DNA of 64,000 nucleotides from Brachypterus glaber. Lineage: Eukaryota > Arthropoda > Insecta > Coleoptera > Kateretidae. Under the pieces are notes generated by a model. It did not search any database and was not told the origin of the DNA. It saw nothing but the letters and a program-made list of their open reading frames with translations. Below are positions 54,960 through 64,000 of this stretch, in pieces. The stretch lies in contig OY294046.1 of NCBI GenBank assembly GCA_958510825.1, positions 47,969,794 through 48,033,793 on the forward strand. Reading direction: 5' to 3'. The position numbers and the translations under genes were made by a program. Each line of letters starts with the position of its first letter. The stretch's first letter is position 1.

Positions 54960-55900
54960 TATAGTAAACAACGAAGTTATTTTCTAAGTAAGAAATCGTA
55001 ACAACAACCATATTTTTTTGGTTTTAGCTAGTTCCCCTTAAGGTAAATACAAAGTGTAATACATCTTTGAATTCAGAATTTATAGTGTTTGGGGTTTTTC
55101 CAAGGGGGTGAGTTAATGAGGGGTGTGTTTTGGTTTGAAAAGTACTTTTGATTCCATTTAATATGTTTTTTTTAACTAAGTTTCTATCTTTTAAAATAAC
55201 GGAATTGGCCGGGAAGTAAAATTTGAGACACCAAACCGTTTTTTTTTGCATTTGTTTAAAAACAGTTTTTTTACAACTTAAAACTCCGCGTTTTTTATTG
55301 TTGGGTTTACCGCATTATTCGGATTCTGTTACAAAATATCTAAATTGCGTTGACATAATTTTTGAACAGACGCCAATCATTTGACACTATTTTTCGTATA
55401 CGTATGTTAGTCGGTACCCGATTATATATAAATTATATTATATATAGTCTTTATAAAGATAGATTTTCCAATAATTATACATCTAAATTCTGTTCTTGGG
55501 GCCCGTGCGCCCATAGGATTTTTTTAGCGTAGATTCCCTGAAAGTGGCAACTAGTAATACATTGTACTGTATTTCATGTTGTCTGTATTTAACAGTGCAA
55601 CCAATTATACACGTCTCTGTATAATGTATTGCCGTTTATCAAATACAGGAGCAGTAACCCTTTTTCAATACAATTACTGACCTTTAATCTTCAATGCTTT
55701 AATAAAAAGTTATTTTTTTTATTTGATAATTTATAGTCAATTGATTTTAATTAGAAATGCATTTTTTCATATGCAATATTTTAATAAGATTTCAAGGTTA
55801 ACTATTTTTGACAGATGTTGACAGTTAATGCTAAATTTTGTGATAAATTATTATGCAAGCTTTAAAAGAGTTAATAATTGTATTAATAGATCTATTGTGA
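54960..55900. other. sequence upstream of the Ask1-like gene
   Basis: AT-rich with no mobile element ends that I can define. A promoter for the gene at 56047 may lie here, but no motif decides its position. Confidence 0.35.
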
Positions 55901-56046
55901 GTTAATTTAAGCTAATAAATAAACTAAATCGTTTAAAATGTCGGTTGGTGTAATAATCCTAAGGAATCTTGCAGTATACTGACTGACGAAAAAGTGTTTA
56001 TTTTGTTAGGTTAAAAAAGTTTGTTTTTATAAAAAATTAAACAAAT
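55901..56046 (+). promoter_or_regulatory. probable 5' untranslated region with a short upstream frame
   Basis: Directly upstream of the predicted start codon. It contains an upstream ATG at 55938 (14 codons, stop at 55980-55982, MSVGVIILRNLAVY), which could affect translation if the mRNA begins before it. The start at 56047 has A at -3. The transcription start is not determinable here. Confidence 0.35.
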
Positions 56047-56092
56047 ATGCCTACTGCACAGCAGGTACCTGCCATTGTAGAGCCTGACTCAG
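56047..56092 (+). CDS. Ask1: ASK1-family MAP3K, initiator exon
   Basis: ATG followed by 15 complete codons (MPTAQQVPAIVEPDS plus G of the next codon), ending at a GTATGA donor at 56093. The exon ends in phase 1, matching the phase of the acceptor at 60788, and joining the two gives GAA (E) and an uninterrupted frame. Assignment depends on exon 2. The first residues are not diagnostic alone. ATG choice: it is the last in-frame ATG before the donor and has A at -3. Confidence 0.65.
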
Positions 56093-57216
56093 GTATGACT
56101 CATTTTATCAACAATTTTAAGGGATACAAATTCCTGGAAACCTTAGGCTAGCAGAATGATATCGTGTTTTGTTTGCAGGTTTTGCTAGCATAAGCAGGGT
56201 TTTATTTATTTAGCATAACGGCCATATAGTCAGTGTTATTTGTATAAGCGTAGTAGTAAGTTAAATTAATATAAAAAATTTTCATTTTAATAAAATTTTA
56301 AAATCCTTTTACTTTAAATGCATTAATTAAACCATACGTTTTTAATACAAGTTTACTACATTCAATTTATTTCATAGAATGTTCCATAAATTATTTTAAA
56401 GGTTTTAAGAAGTGTATAGAGAGAAAATCTTGATCTGTAGAAGGGAAGGCAATCAGGTTCTTTATCAAATTCTAAAAAAAAACAAGTTTTTTTTAACTGA
56501 TTAAAACCATATTTTTGTCAAATAAAACTACTGGTATTTTTTTTTGGATGGTAAAACTTTGCCATTTCTTGAAGATGAAAGCTTGTACTAATATAAATTT
56601 CCCAAACAGGTGTTCTTGAAAAGGTTGTTTTACTTTTGAGCGACCTTGGAGAGAAAAACTTATGACAACAAAAAAAGTTTTCTACATTCGATGTATGTTT
56701 TGTTTGTCTGCATTTTAATGTATTTTGTTTGTCTGTATGTTGATGTATTTTTCTATTTTAAAGTCTATATATACATTCCAAAAAATTGATTTTTCAATGT
56801 CTGTCCATATTCATTTTTATTTTATTTATTTATTGGTTTTCAGTTGTTCTGAGACCTTACTCGAAGGTTTATTATCATATTAGACTGTTGTTTACAATTT
56901 AATTACAAAAACTTCCTCTTATGTTCCAAATTAGGGCCTACAGGCCCTACCATTTGGCAGATCAAAACCAAACTTTAAAATTAAGGTTTTAAGGGGATTG
57001 CTCACGGAGGTTTTTCTTATTTTGTCTCTACTCTTCAAAATAATAGTAGTTCACTGATGAAAAAAATAGAATTGCGATTTTCTTAAAAATGCCTTTTACG
57101 ATTTTGATTATTTTTTTTTAAATAATAGTGAACAAACATAATAACATATCATTACTGGTTTTCTCCAGAAAAATCACATAAGGTCCTAAAATATTTTTTG
57201 CAATTTTGGTGAAGAG

Positions 57217-57858
57217 GTGGTAAAATTTACATTTAGGAGTTACTTTTTTATATCATCAAAAAAAAACACAGTATGTGTATCACAAGTAGACATTGCAAAT
57301 GTTCCTAAACAGGTGGACTTTTTATGGGTAGAAGTACAAATTTCGAAAATTAAAATCCAACTACAATGCATATATAGGCTTAATTACATTTTAGAAGAAG
57401 ATAATAAAACTGTAATTAACTTAATTAATCAAGCATTTGAGTCAGACATCCCAACATATATCTGTGGCGATTTTAACTATCCAGAGATTGATTGGGACAC
57501 ATTGACTTTGAGATATCACAAAAACGTGGCACACGATTTTCTAGAAGCGTATAAAAATATGAGTGCAAAACAAGTAATAAACTTCCCAACCAGGAAAAGA
57601 ACGAACAACAGAGATTCACTGCTTGATCTAGTCTTAGTTAATGAAGAGCTGCTTGTATGTGATATGAAGCCTACCGACCCGCTGGGAATTAGTGACCATG
57701 TGGTCATTCAGTTTACATCACAACTAAAACTCAATGTAAGACCAACTCGCAGGATTTTTAAAAGAAACTTTGAGACAGCTGACTATGACCTAATTAAGCA
57801 GTACCTAGGGAAAATCTTAAAAACCGTCCCATCACTTTGGACCAGTGCACCAATGTAA
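57217..57858 (+). pseudogene. LINE endonuclease domain (APE-like), C-terminal part
   Basis: About 214 codons in one frame. Diagnostic motifs: YICGDFNYPEIDWD (residues about 81-94, the D/N active-site motif), LLDLVLVNEEL (about 137) and PLGISDHVVIQF (about 155-166, the terminal SDH catalytic motif). The N-terminal third of the domain, including the first catalytic N and E, is missing. A frameshift near 57830-57852 moves the downstream protein to another frame (CTNVMIQAIEKYIPL...). The enzyme nicks target DNA to prime reverse transcription; this copy cannot be functional. Confidence 0.85.
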
Positions 57859-59804
57859 TGATACAAGCTATAGAGAAGTACATTCCACTAACACAAAAAA
57901 AGTATAACCCTCAAAAACCATGGTTAAATAAAAAATTATTTAGAGAAATTAGAAAGAAAAGAGAACTGTGGGATAAGTAAACTGCTCAAAAAACAGAAGA
58001 AAATTACAGAGTGTATAGGGAACAAAACAATGAACTTAAAAGACATATAAATGACGCAAGAAGAAAATACGAAATCAAAGTAGGTGAATCATCATCCAAA
58101 AAATTCTACAGCTATGTCAAAAAGTCGCTAAAATCAAAAGTAGATGTCGTAACCCTGAAAAGCAGAGATGGAATAATTATGTCTTCCCAAGAAACAGCAG
58201 AAGAGTTTGCCTCTCACTTTGAGGGCGTATTTACCAAAGAAACTGATGGCCCACTACCAACGATTCCGCAAGCTAAATATCTCGACAGATCTATAACAAC
58301 CATTAACTTTACCCAAGAAAATGTACAAGAAGCGATTAAGACCCTGAAGAAAGATTTAAGTCCAGGCCCAGATGGGATACCTGCAGTTTTCCTTCAAAAG
58401 TGTGCAGACGCCCTGGGAACCCCATTAGCCTTAGCAATGACAGATAGTATTAACAGCAACACAATACCAGAACAGTGGAAAACAGCATATATTGTCCCGA
58501 TACATAAGCAAGGAAATAAGTTTCGTCCAGAGAACTATAGGCCAGTCAGTTTAACGAGTAATGTATGTAAATGTATGGAAAAAGTCATTTCTAAGGAGCT
58601 AACAGCCTTCTGCATGGAAAATGGGGTAATCCCTCCAAGCCAACATGGATTTTTACCAGGAAGATCTGTGGAAACTAACTTTCTAGAATGCGTAAACCAA
58701 TGGACCCTGGAAAATGATTCAGGGCAGCCAACAGATGTAATATACCTAGACTACGAAAAGGCCTTTGACAAAGTACCGCACAGACCACTGCTACTAAAGC
58801 TTGATCATTTTGGAGTCAGAGGACAGCTTTGGAAATGGTTAAAAAATTTCCTGAAAAACAGATACTTTAGGGTCAAGCTAAATGGTATTCTATCGGAAAT
58901 CAGACTAATTCTAAGTGGGGTCATTCAAGGTTCAGTCATTGGTCCCCTCCTGTTCCTGATATTTTTATCTGACTTGGTAGACGAAATTCTTACTCACATG
59001 GTTCTCTTCGCAGATGATGCCAAGCTTTTCTGCAATCCACTTTTAAAGGCAAGAGAATTTGTCAGTGACCTACAGAAAATAACCGAATGGACAAACAAAT
59101 GGTCTATGTGTCTAAACATAAAGAAATGCACAGTCCTACACATTGGTGCCAACAACCCAAGAAGACTCTATACGATAGGCGGTGAGCAACTAAGAAAAGT
59201 AGAATCACAAAAAGATCTTGGCGTTATCATTTCATCAGACCTAAAATGGGAAACCCACATTATCAAAATGGTGAAAAGAGCCAACTCCTTGATATACCTC
59301 ATTAAAACGGCATTTAGAAACCATTCAGTAGCAAACATATTAAAACTCTATAAATCATATGTGCGACCGATTTTAGAGTATGCCGAATGTGTTTGGAATC
59401 CGTACTACATAAAAGACATAGATCTGCTAGAAGGTGTCCAGAGAAGAGTATCCAAAATTCCACCTGAACTCAAAGAACTGTCTTACACTGAGCGCCTTTC
59501 TTTTATGAACCTCACAACTTTAAAAGAGAGACGGACACGAGGTGACCTTATTCAGACATATAAAATTTTAAGTAAATATTACTCGGTGAACCTGGATATG
59601 TTTCGGATGAACAATACCAATTTAAGAGGTCATGAAAGAAAGGTCGTAGAGGAAAGGTGTGCAGAACTACCAAGGAAGAACTTCCTTTGTAATACAGTGG
59701 CATACAGGTGGAATGCACTAAACGAGGAAACTGTGCTAGCAGAAAGTGTCAACCAATTCAAAAACAGGCACACTACCCTACCTAAAATCTGTGATACAAA
59801 ATGA
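57852..59804 (+). pseudogene. LINE reverse transcriptase, nearly intact
   Basis: From 57852 the frame is open except for one TAA at 57978-57980, then uninterrupted to the stop at 59802-59804 (597 codons after 58011). Motifs in order, counted from 58011: SPGPDGIP (about 117), YRPVSLTS (about 176), HGFLPGRS, YLDYEKAFDKVPH (motif A, about 244), GVIQGSVIGPLLF (motif B, about 303; GVPQGSVLGP in most relatives), and LFADDAKLF (catalytic FADD, about 333). The C-terminal part has the Y-x-ERL...LTTLKERRTRGDLIQTYKI region of CR1/Jockey-type LINEs. All three catalytic aspartates are present, so decay is recent, but the missing 5' end makes it immobile. Confidence 0.9.
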
Positions 59805-60238
59805 AAAGACAATGTGATAAGTTCATGTGATATAATTTTATTTTATATTTATATACTTTTTTAAATTTTTTATATGTATTTACTTTTTTTATATACAGAA
59901 ATAATGTTATGTATTAATGTTATGTAAAAATGATACAGTCATCGGCTAGTTCGCTTACTGTTATAATAATAATAATAAAAAAAAAATAATCAAAATTTTA
60001 AAACATTTTCGCGAGAAAGTAAGTTTGGTGGAACCATTTTCGCTTTATTTAGCTATTTTTGCGCAAAAAAAATCCTAAATGTGGCCATTTTCTTTAAAAA
60101 AAAACGGCTATTTTTCCCTAGAATTTGTTTCTTGGGGGGAGGAGGATCGCTCCCACGGCCCCCCTGGATTTGTGCCTAAGGACCCCAAAAAATATTGGAA
60201 TTTATATTTTTTTCAACTTTTTTTGTTACCTAACCTAA

Positions 60239-60388
60239 GGGAACGTTCAAGTATTACGTAATGCTCCTAGGGGGGGGGTCATTTTGGAGTGTTACACCCA
60301 TGTTAATGGTATAGGAAAATAGCGTTACAGGGGGGAGTGGGGGTCTAAAATTATCAAAATTTCCGTTACGTAATACTTGTATGTTCCC
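60239..60388. mobile_element. Harbinger-like MITE, copy 2
   Basis: TIRs GGGAACGTTCAAGTATTACG and CGTAATACTTGTATGTTCCC, with TAA duplications at 60236-60238 and 60389-60391. 150 bp, same family as 22906-23059. It sits in Ask1 intron 1. Sequence just before (60125-60180) carries the words CCCCCCTGGATTTGTGCC, probably the end of another element. Confidence 0.82.
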
Positions 60389-60788
60389 TAATGCCTAAAA
60401 CTCCCATTTTTTAAAAACCCCCTTAGTGACCCTATATTATCCGTTTAAAATCCCCGCGTAGATATTCGTATAAATAAGCTCTGGTGAACATTTTAACCCT
60501 AAGATGAAAAAAAATATATAGGTAACTTTTTTATTTCTTCACAAATTATGAAAAGATAAACATTTTAAAAATTTATTTTAGTACTTCCTCTTTAGGAGTA
60601 AAAATTGATATAAAATACCTATGAATAAGTCTCAGAATAACAATAAATAAATAAATAAAGCTGTTAGGTTTCTTGGTTTTTGTACCCCCTTAATTAAATT
60701 AAAACGACTTCTAAGCAAAATATCATTTTATATAAACAAATTACTACACTACTATATTTGTATACAATGTTGTTATTTTTTCTATTAG

Positions 60789-60997
60789 AATGTCGCAGCG
60801 TAACTGACAGTGTCGGCTCCCATTCTGATATTTCTACCGCTAACACGGTCCAATCCGGCACTATGGTTCGTCAAAATATGGACGTGGTGTGTGTGATCGA
60901 CACTACCGACGAGAATCACGTGGAGGACCGGAAAAAAGCCCTGGAGGAAGTAAAACAAGCGTGTAATCTTGTAGGAGCTAATTTGAATCAGATACAG
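60789..60997 (+). CDS. Ask1: ASK1-family MAP3K, exon 2
   Basis: 209 bp between TTTTTTCTATTAG and the donor GTAACT. Together with exon 1 it makes exactly 85 codons and ends in phase 0. The frame reads ECRSVTDSVGSHSDISTANT, then MVRQNMDVVCVIDTTDEN and ALEEVKQACNLVGANLNQIQ. The pattern VxxVI...AL..(V/L)..AC..VGA.L is the start of the N-terminal thioredoxin-binding region of ASK1 kinases (MAP3K5/15; Drosophila Ask1/Pk92B), where FxKLDFGET should follow in the next exon, outside this window. ASK1 is a cytosolic redox-sensing kinase upstream of MKK4/7 and JNK/p38. The exon is GC-richer and shows codon-like composition unlike its surroundings. Identification is from recall of the family pattern, not a search. 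Confidence 0.72.
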
Positions 60998-61411
60998 GTA
61001 ACTGAAAAAAAAAACAACATCTTGAAAAAATATCTATTCATGTTTTGTACTTTTTATTTTATACTTACGTATAAATAATTACAATAACAGTTTTTACCCC
61101 CCTTTGACGCTTACCCCTCCTTGATTTTTACTAAACCAATCCCAGGTGAGAGCTTTGGATAAGAAATCTTTGGATCAAATTTGAAGTCTTTACCTCTCGA
61201 TTCGTAACTACAAGTTTTCTGTTTTCGCGAAAATCCATGCGAAAATCGTTTTTTTTTACATACAATTTAGTGGCTGACAATATACTTAATTATTTTTTAA
61301 AATATTTTTTAAAAAGCAAGACTTTTCCACTTTGTTTTGTTATGAAATGGAAAAGTAAAAAAAAATAGAACAGTATTAAACAAAATAATAAAAATCCGAT
61401 TAAATACAAAA

Positions 61412-61500
61412 ACAAGCCGTGAAGATATGTAATGCTACGCATTCCATTATATACTATTCACAGTAAATGGTATTCTGCATCTTCCCAAATACATACTTAA
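61412..61500. mobile_element. CAAGCCGT-family left end, solo
   Basis: ACAAGCCGTGAAGATATG, TAATGCTACGCATTCC and CTATTCACAGTAAATGG match the left end of the element at 10728. No right end follows, so it is truncated. Confidence 0.7.
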
Positions 61501-62217
61501 AAAATAATGTTAATTTTTTTTTTGCGAAAAACAAAAAAGTTTTGAAATATTTTTTTTAACAAATTTCAAAAACAAAAAACTAATACATTTTTGTTTTTGT
61601 TTTTTAACGGAAAAAAAATTGAAAAAATGCTTTTTTCAAAAAAAAAAAACACCATAACTTTTTTTGCGAAAAACGAAAAAAAATTGAAAAAAACATTTTT
61701 GAAAATTATAGTTTTTTTAATTTTTTTAAAAAGTTTAACCCCCATAAATTATTTTGTTTTTGGAGGAATTACTTTCAAAATTTTTAGTATTGATCGTTAT
61801 AATAAAAGTAATTTTTTTGTTATTTTGCAAAAAAAACTGATTTTGTCAAAAAATGCAAAAATGCGAAAAAAAGCAACAAAACTTTTTTAATTTGTTTTTC
61901 ACTTTCCAAAATTAGGAAAGTAAAAGATAAAGGCACCCATTTATTTTTTATAACATTTTTCTGTATATAGATCATCATTTTTATAATTACACCAAAGACT
62001 TTTGAGTAATGACTAAATATAAACGAATGATGCGGACGTTACACATGTACAAATACCTAAACAAAGTGTTTCAGTAAATATTTTTGTCATTTTTAGTGAG
62101 AATATAACGTTTATTACAAGATAAATTTTACTTAACTTATAATAGGTAGTGAAATATTACTGTTTTATCTACTACCTATGTGTGGCAGGTTCATTAGAGT
62201 TTGAAAGTTTAGAAGGT

Positions 62218-64000
62218 ATAAACTATTTTATCATTATTACAAGCTTTTATTAGTTTGTCTGTTTGACACCCTCAGTATAATACAGTATTATCCTAGAGCT
62301 GGAAATATTATCCTAAGGTATGTTATATTTTAAAAATTCTAGCCTTACTCCTTTTGACCAGGCCCTGACCAAAACTCAGGGCCGTAGCGAAGGAGATTTG
62401 GTGGGGGGGGGAAGAGGTCAAAAATTACAACTTTTTTAGCCTAAAAACACAACTTTTTTCCTCGACAAAAAAAAGTTCATGACTAAAAAACTATAAACTA
62501 TTTTATCATTATTACAAGCTTTTATTAGTTTGCCTGTTTGACACCCTCAGTATAATACAGTATTATCCTAGAGCTGGAAATATTATCCTAAGGTATGTTA
62601 TATTTTAAAAATTCTAGCCTTACTCCTTTTGACCAGGCCCTGACCAAAACTCAGGGCCGTAGCGAAGGAGATTTGGTGGGGGGGAGGAAGAGGTCAAAAA
62701 TTACAACTTTTTTAGCCTAAAAACACAACTTTTTTCCTCGACAAAAAAAGTTCATGACTAAAAAACTATAAACTATTTTATCATTATTACAAGCTTTTAT
62801 TAGTTTGTCTGTTTGACACCCTCAGTATAATACAGTATTATCCTAGAGCTGGAAATATTATCCTAAGGTATGTTATATTTTAAAAATTCTAGCCTTACTC
62901 CTTTTGACCAGGCCCTGACCAAAACTCAGGGCCGTAGCGAAGGAGATTTGGTGGGGGGGAGGAAGAGGTCAAAAATTACAACTTTTTTAACCTAAAAACA
63001 CAACTTTTTTCCTCGACAAAAAAAAGTTCATGACTAAAAAACTATAAACTATTTTATCATTATTACAAGCTTTTATTAGTTTGTCTGTTTGACACCCTCA
63101 GTATAATACAGTATTATCCTAGAGCTGGAAATATTATCCTAAGGTATGTTATATTTTAAAAATTCTAGCCTTACTCCTTTTGACCAGGCCCTGACCAAAA
63201 CTCAGGGCCGTAGCGAAGGAGATTTGGGGGGGGGGAAGAGGTCAAAAATTACAACTTTTTTAGCCTAAAAACACAACTTTTTTCCTCGACAAAAAAAGTT
63301 CATGACTAAAAAACTATAAACTATTTTATCATTATTACAAGCTTTTATTAGTTTGTCTGTTTGACACCCTCAGTATAATACAGTATTATCCTAGAGCTGG
63401 AAATATTATCCTAAGGTATGTTATATTTTAAAAGTTCTAGCCTTACTCCTTTTGACCAGGCCCTGACCAAAACTCAGGGCCGTAGCGAAGGAGATTTGGG
63501 GGGGGGGGAAGAGGTCAAAAATTACAACTTTTTTAACCTAAAAACACAACTTTTTTCCTCGACAAAAAAAAGTTCATGACTAAAAAACTATAAACTATTT
63601 TATCATTATTACAAGCTTTTATTAGTTTGCCTGTTTGACACCCTCAGTATAATACAGTATTATCCTAGAGCTGGAAATATTATCCTAAGGTATGTTATAT
63701 TTTAAAAATTCTAGCCTTACTCCTTTTGACCAGGCCCTGACCAAAACTCAGGGCCGTAGCGAAGGAGATTTGGTGGGGGGGAGGAAGAGGTCAAAAATTA
63801 CAACTTTTTTAGCCTAAAAACACAACTTTTTTCCTCGACAAAAAAAGTTCATGACTAAAAAACTATAAACTATTTTATCATTATTACAAGCTTTTATTAG
63901 TTTGTCTGTTTGACACCCTCAGTATAATACAGTATTATCCTAGAGCTGGAAATATTATCCTAAGGTATGTTATATTTTAAAAGTTCTAGCCTTACTCCTT
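62218..64000. repeat. 275-bp satellite array, six full units plus a partial
   Basis: Units begin with ATAAACTATTTTATCATT at 62218, 62493, 62768, 63044, 63316, 63590 and 63865 (periods 272-276), and the array runs off the window. Units are nearly identical, differing mainly in poly-G and poly-A lengths. Each monomer joins about 160 bp of unique sequence to about 115 bp homologous to the left end of the hAT-like MITE at 49679 (CAGGGCCGTAGCGAAGGAG onwards). No hammerhead-type core was found in either strand of the monomer. Confidence 0.93.

Larger units (their letters stand above)
57200..59985 (+). mobile_element. 5'-truncated CR1/Jockey-superfamily LINE
   Basis: Starts within the endonuclease domain (an RGGKIYI-like motif at about 57213, already out of frame), runs through endonuclease and a complete reverse transcriptase domain, and ends about 180 bp after the stop in (ATA)n and poly-A at 59960-59990. 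Roughly 2.8 kb remains of what would be a 4-6 kb element. It lies in the sense direction of the host intron. A target-site duplication is not obvious. Confidence 0.85.
56093..60788 (+). other. Ask1 intron 1 (about 4.7 kb)
   Basis: GTATGA at the donor and TTTTTTCTATTAG at the acceptor. It contains a sense-strand LINE (57200-59985), a Harbinger-like MITE (60239-60388) and AT-rich filler. Between 56100 and 57200 I see only a 30-bp tandem pair (TTTTGTTTGTCTG, near 56700-56750) and no other exon. Confidence 0.6.
60998..64000 (+). other. Ask1 intron 2, beginning
   Basis: Opens with GTAACT. It contains a CAAGCCGT-family end (61412), A/T homopolymer filler (61500-61900; the 99-codon frame there is poly-F/K) and the 275-bp satellite. 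No further exon is seen before the window ends. Confidence 0.5.

Noticed and set aside
57050..57080. CTGATGA at 57055 and other isolated CTGANGA strings (7700, 27995, 30650, 55978) as ribozyme cores
   Set aside because: None is followed by a helix II stem and GAAA at the required spacing.
58011..58013. Translation start of the LINE reverse transcriptase at 58011
   Set aside because: The codon there is GTG and the homologous protein clearly extends upstream through 57852 with one stop; LINE RT is translated as part of a longer ORF2, so this is not a true start.
62218..64000. A second hammerhead-bearing array
   Set aside because: I looked for CTGANGA, GAAA and pairing helices on both strands of the 275-bp monomer and found none.

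Overview
The window is AT-rich eukaryotic DNA, almost certainly from an arthropod and most likely an insect. The evidence is spliced coding exons with GT/AG borders, tRNA-derived SINEs, non-LTR retrotransposons, and many TIR or foldback DNA elements of kinds common in insect genomes. The order cannot be resolved from the sequence alone. Most of the 64 kb is layered mobile-element debris, intergenic or intronic. No bacterial features are present.

The one host gene I can identify is at the right end. An initiator exon (56047-56092) and a second coding exon (60789-60997) join in frame to give the first 85 codons of a MAP3K of the ASK1 family (Drosophila Ask1/Pk92B, vertebrate MAP3K5/15). The rest of the gene lies beyond the window. 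Intron 1 (4.7 kb) holds a 5'-truncated CR1/Jockey-type LINE in sense orientation and a Harbinger-like MITE. Intron 2 holds a 275-bp satellite whose monomer includes the end of a hAT-like element and which runs off the window. A possible unidentified terminal exon, with acceptor site, stop and AATAAA, lies at 47814-47998.

The most interesting structure is at 8876-10017. Three near-identical 354-bp units stand in tandem, each carrying on the minus strand a complete type I hammerhead self-cleaving ribozyme fold. The insertion is bounded by a perfect 14-bp direct repeat and ends in a 73-bp inverted piece with 3-bp microhomology. This is the architecture expected of a retrozyme (hammerhead-bearing non-autonomous retroelement, thought to be mobilised by Penelope-like elements), with a twin-priming-like inversion at its RNA 5' end.

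Other layout, left to right: TIR and foldback elements (521-3619); SINE (6236-6525); retrozyme (8876-10017); nested TIR element (10728-12376); TA-flanked MITE pair (12876-14099); tandem repeats, hairpins and a GAA microsatellite (15.8-19.0 kb); two Tc1-like elements joined head to head (19897-22013); MITEs, SINEs and foldbacks (22.9-43.6 kb); RNase H end of a second LINE with target-site duplication (44187-45026); two hAT-like MITEs with exact 8-bp duplications (49679-50090, 51017-51902); then the Ask1 5' end. A recurrent theme is a class of elements ending in CCC(A/G)G whose cores are imperfect reiterations of one short, often palindromic word, with a different word in each element.
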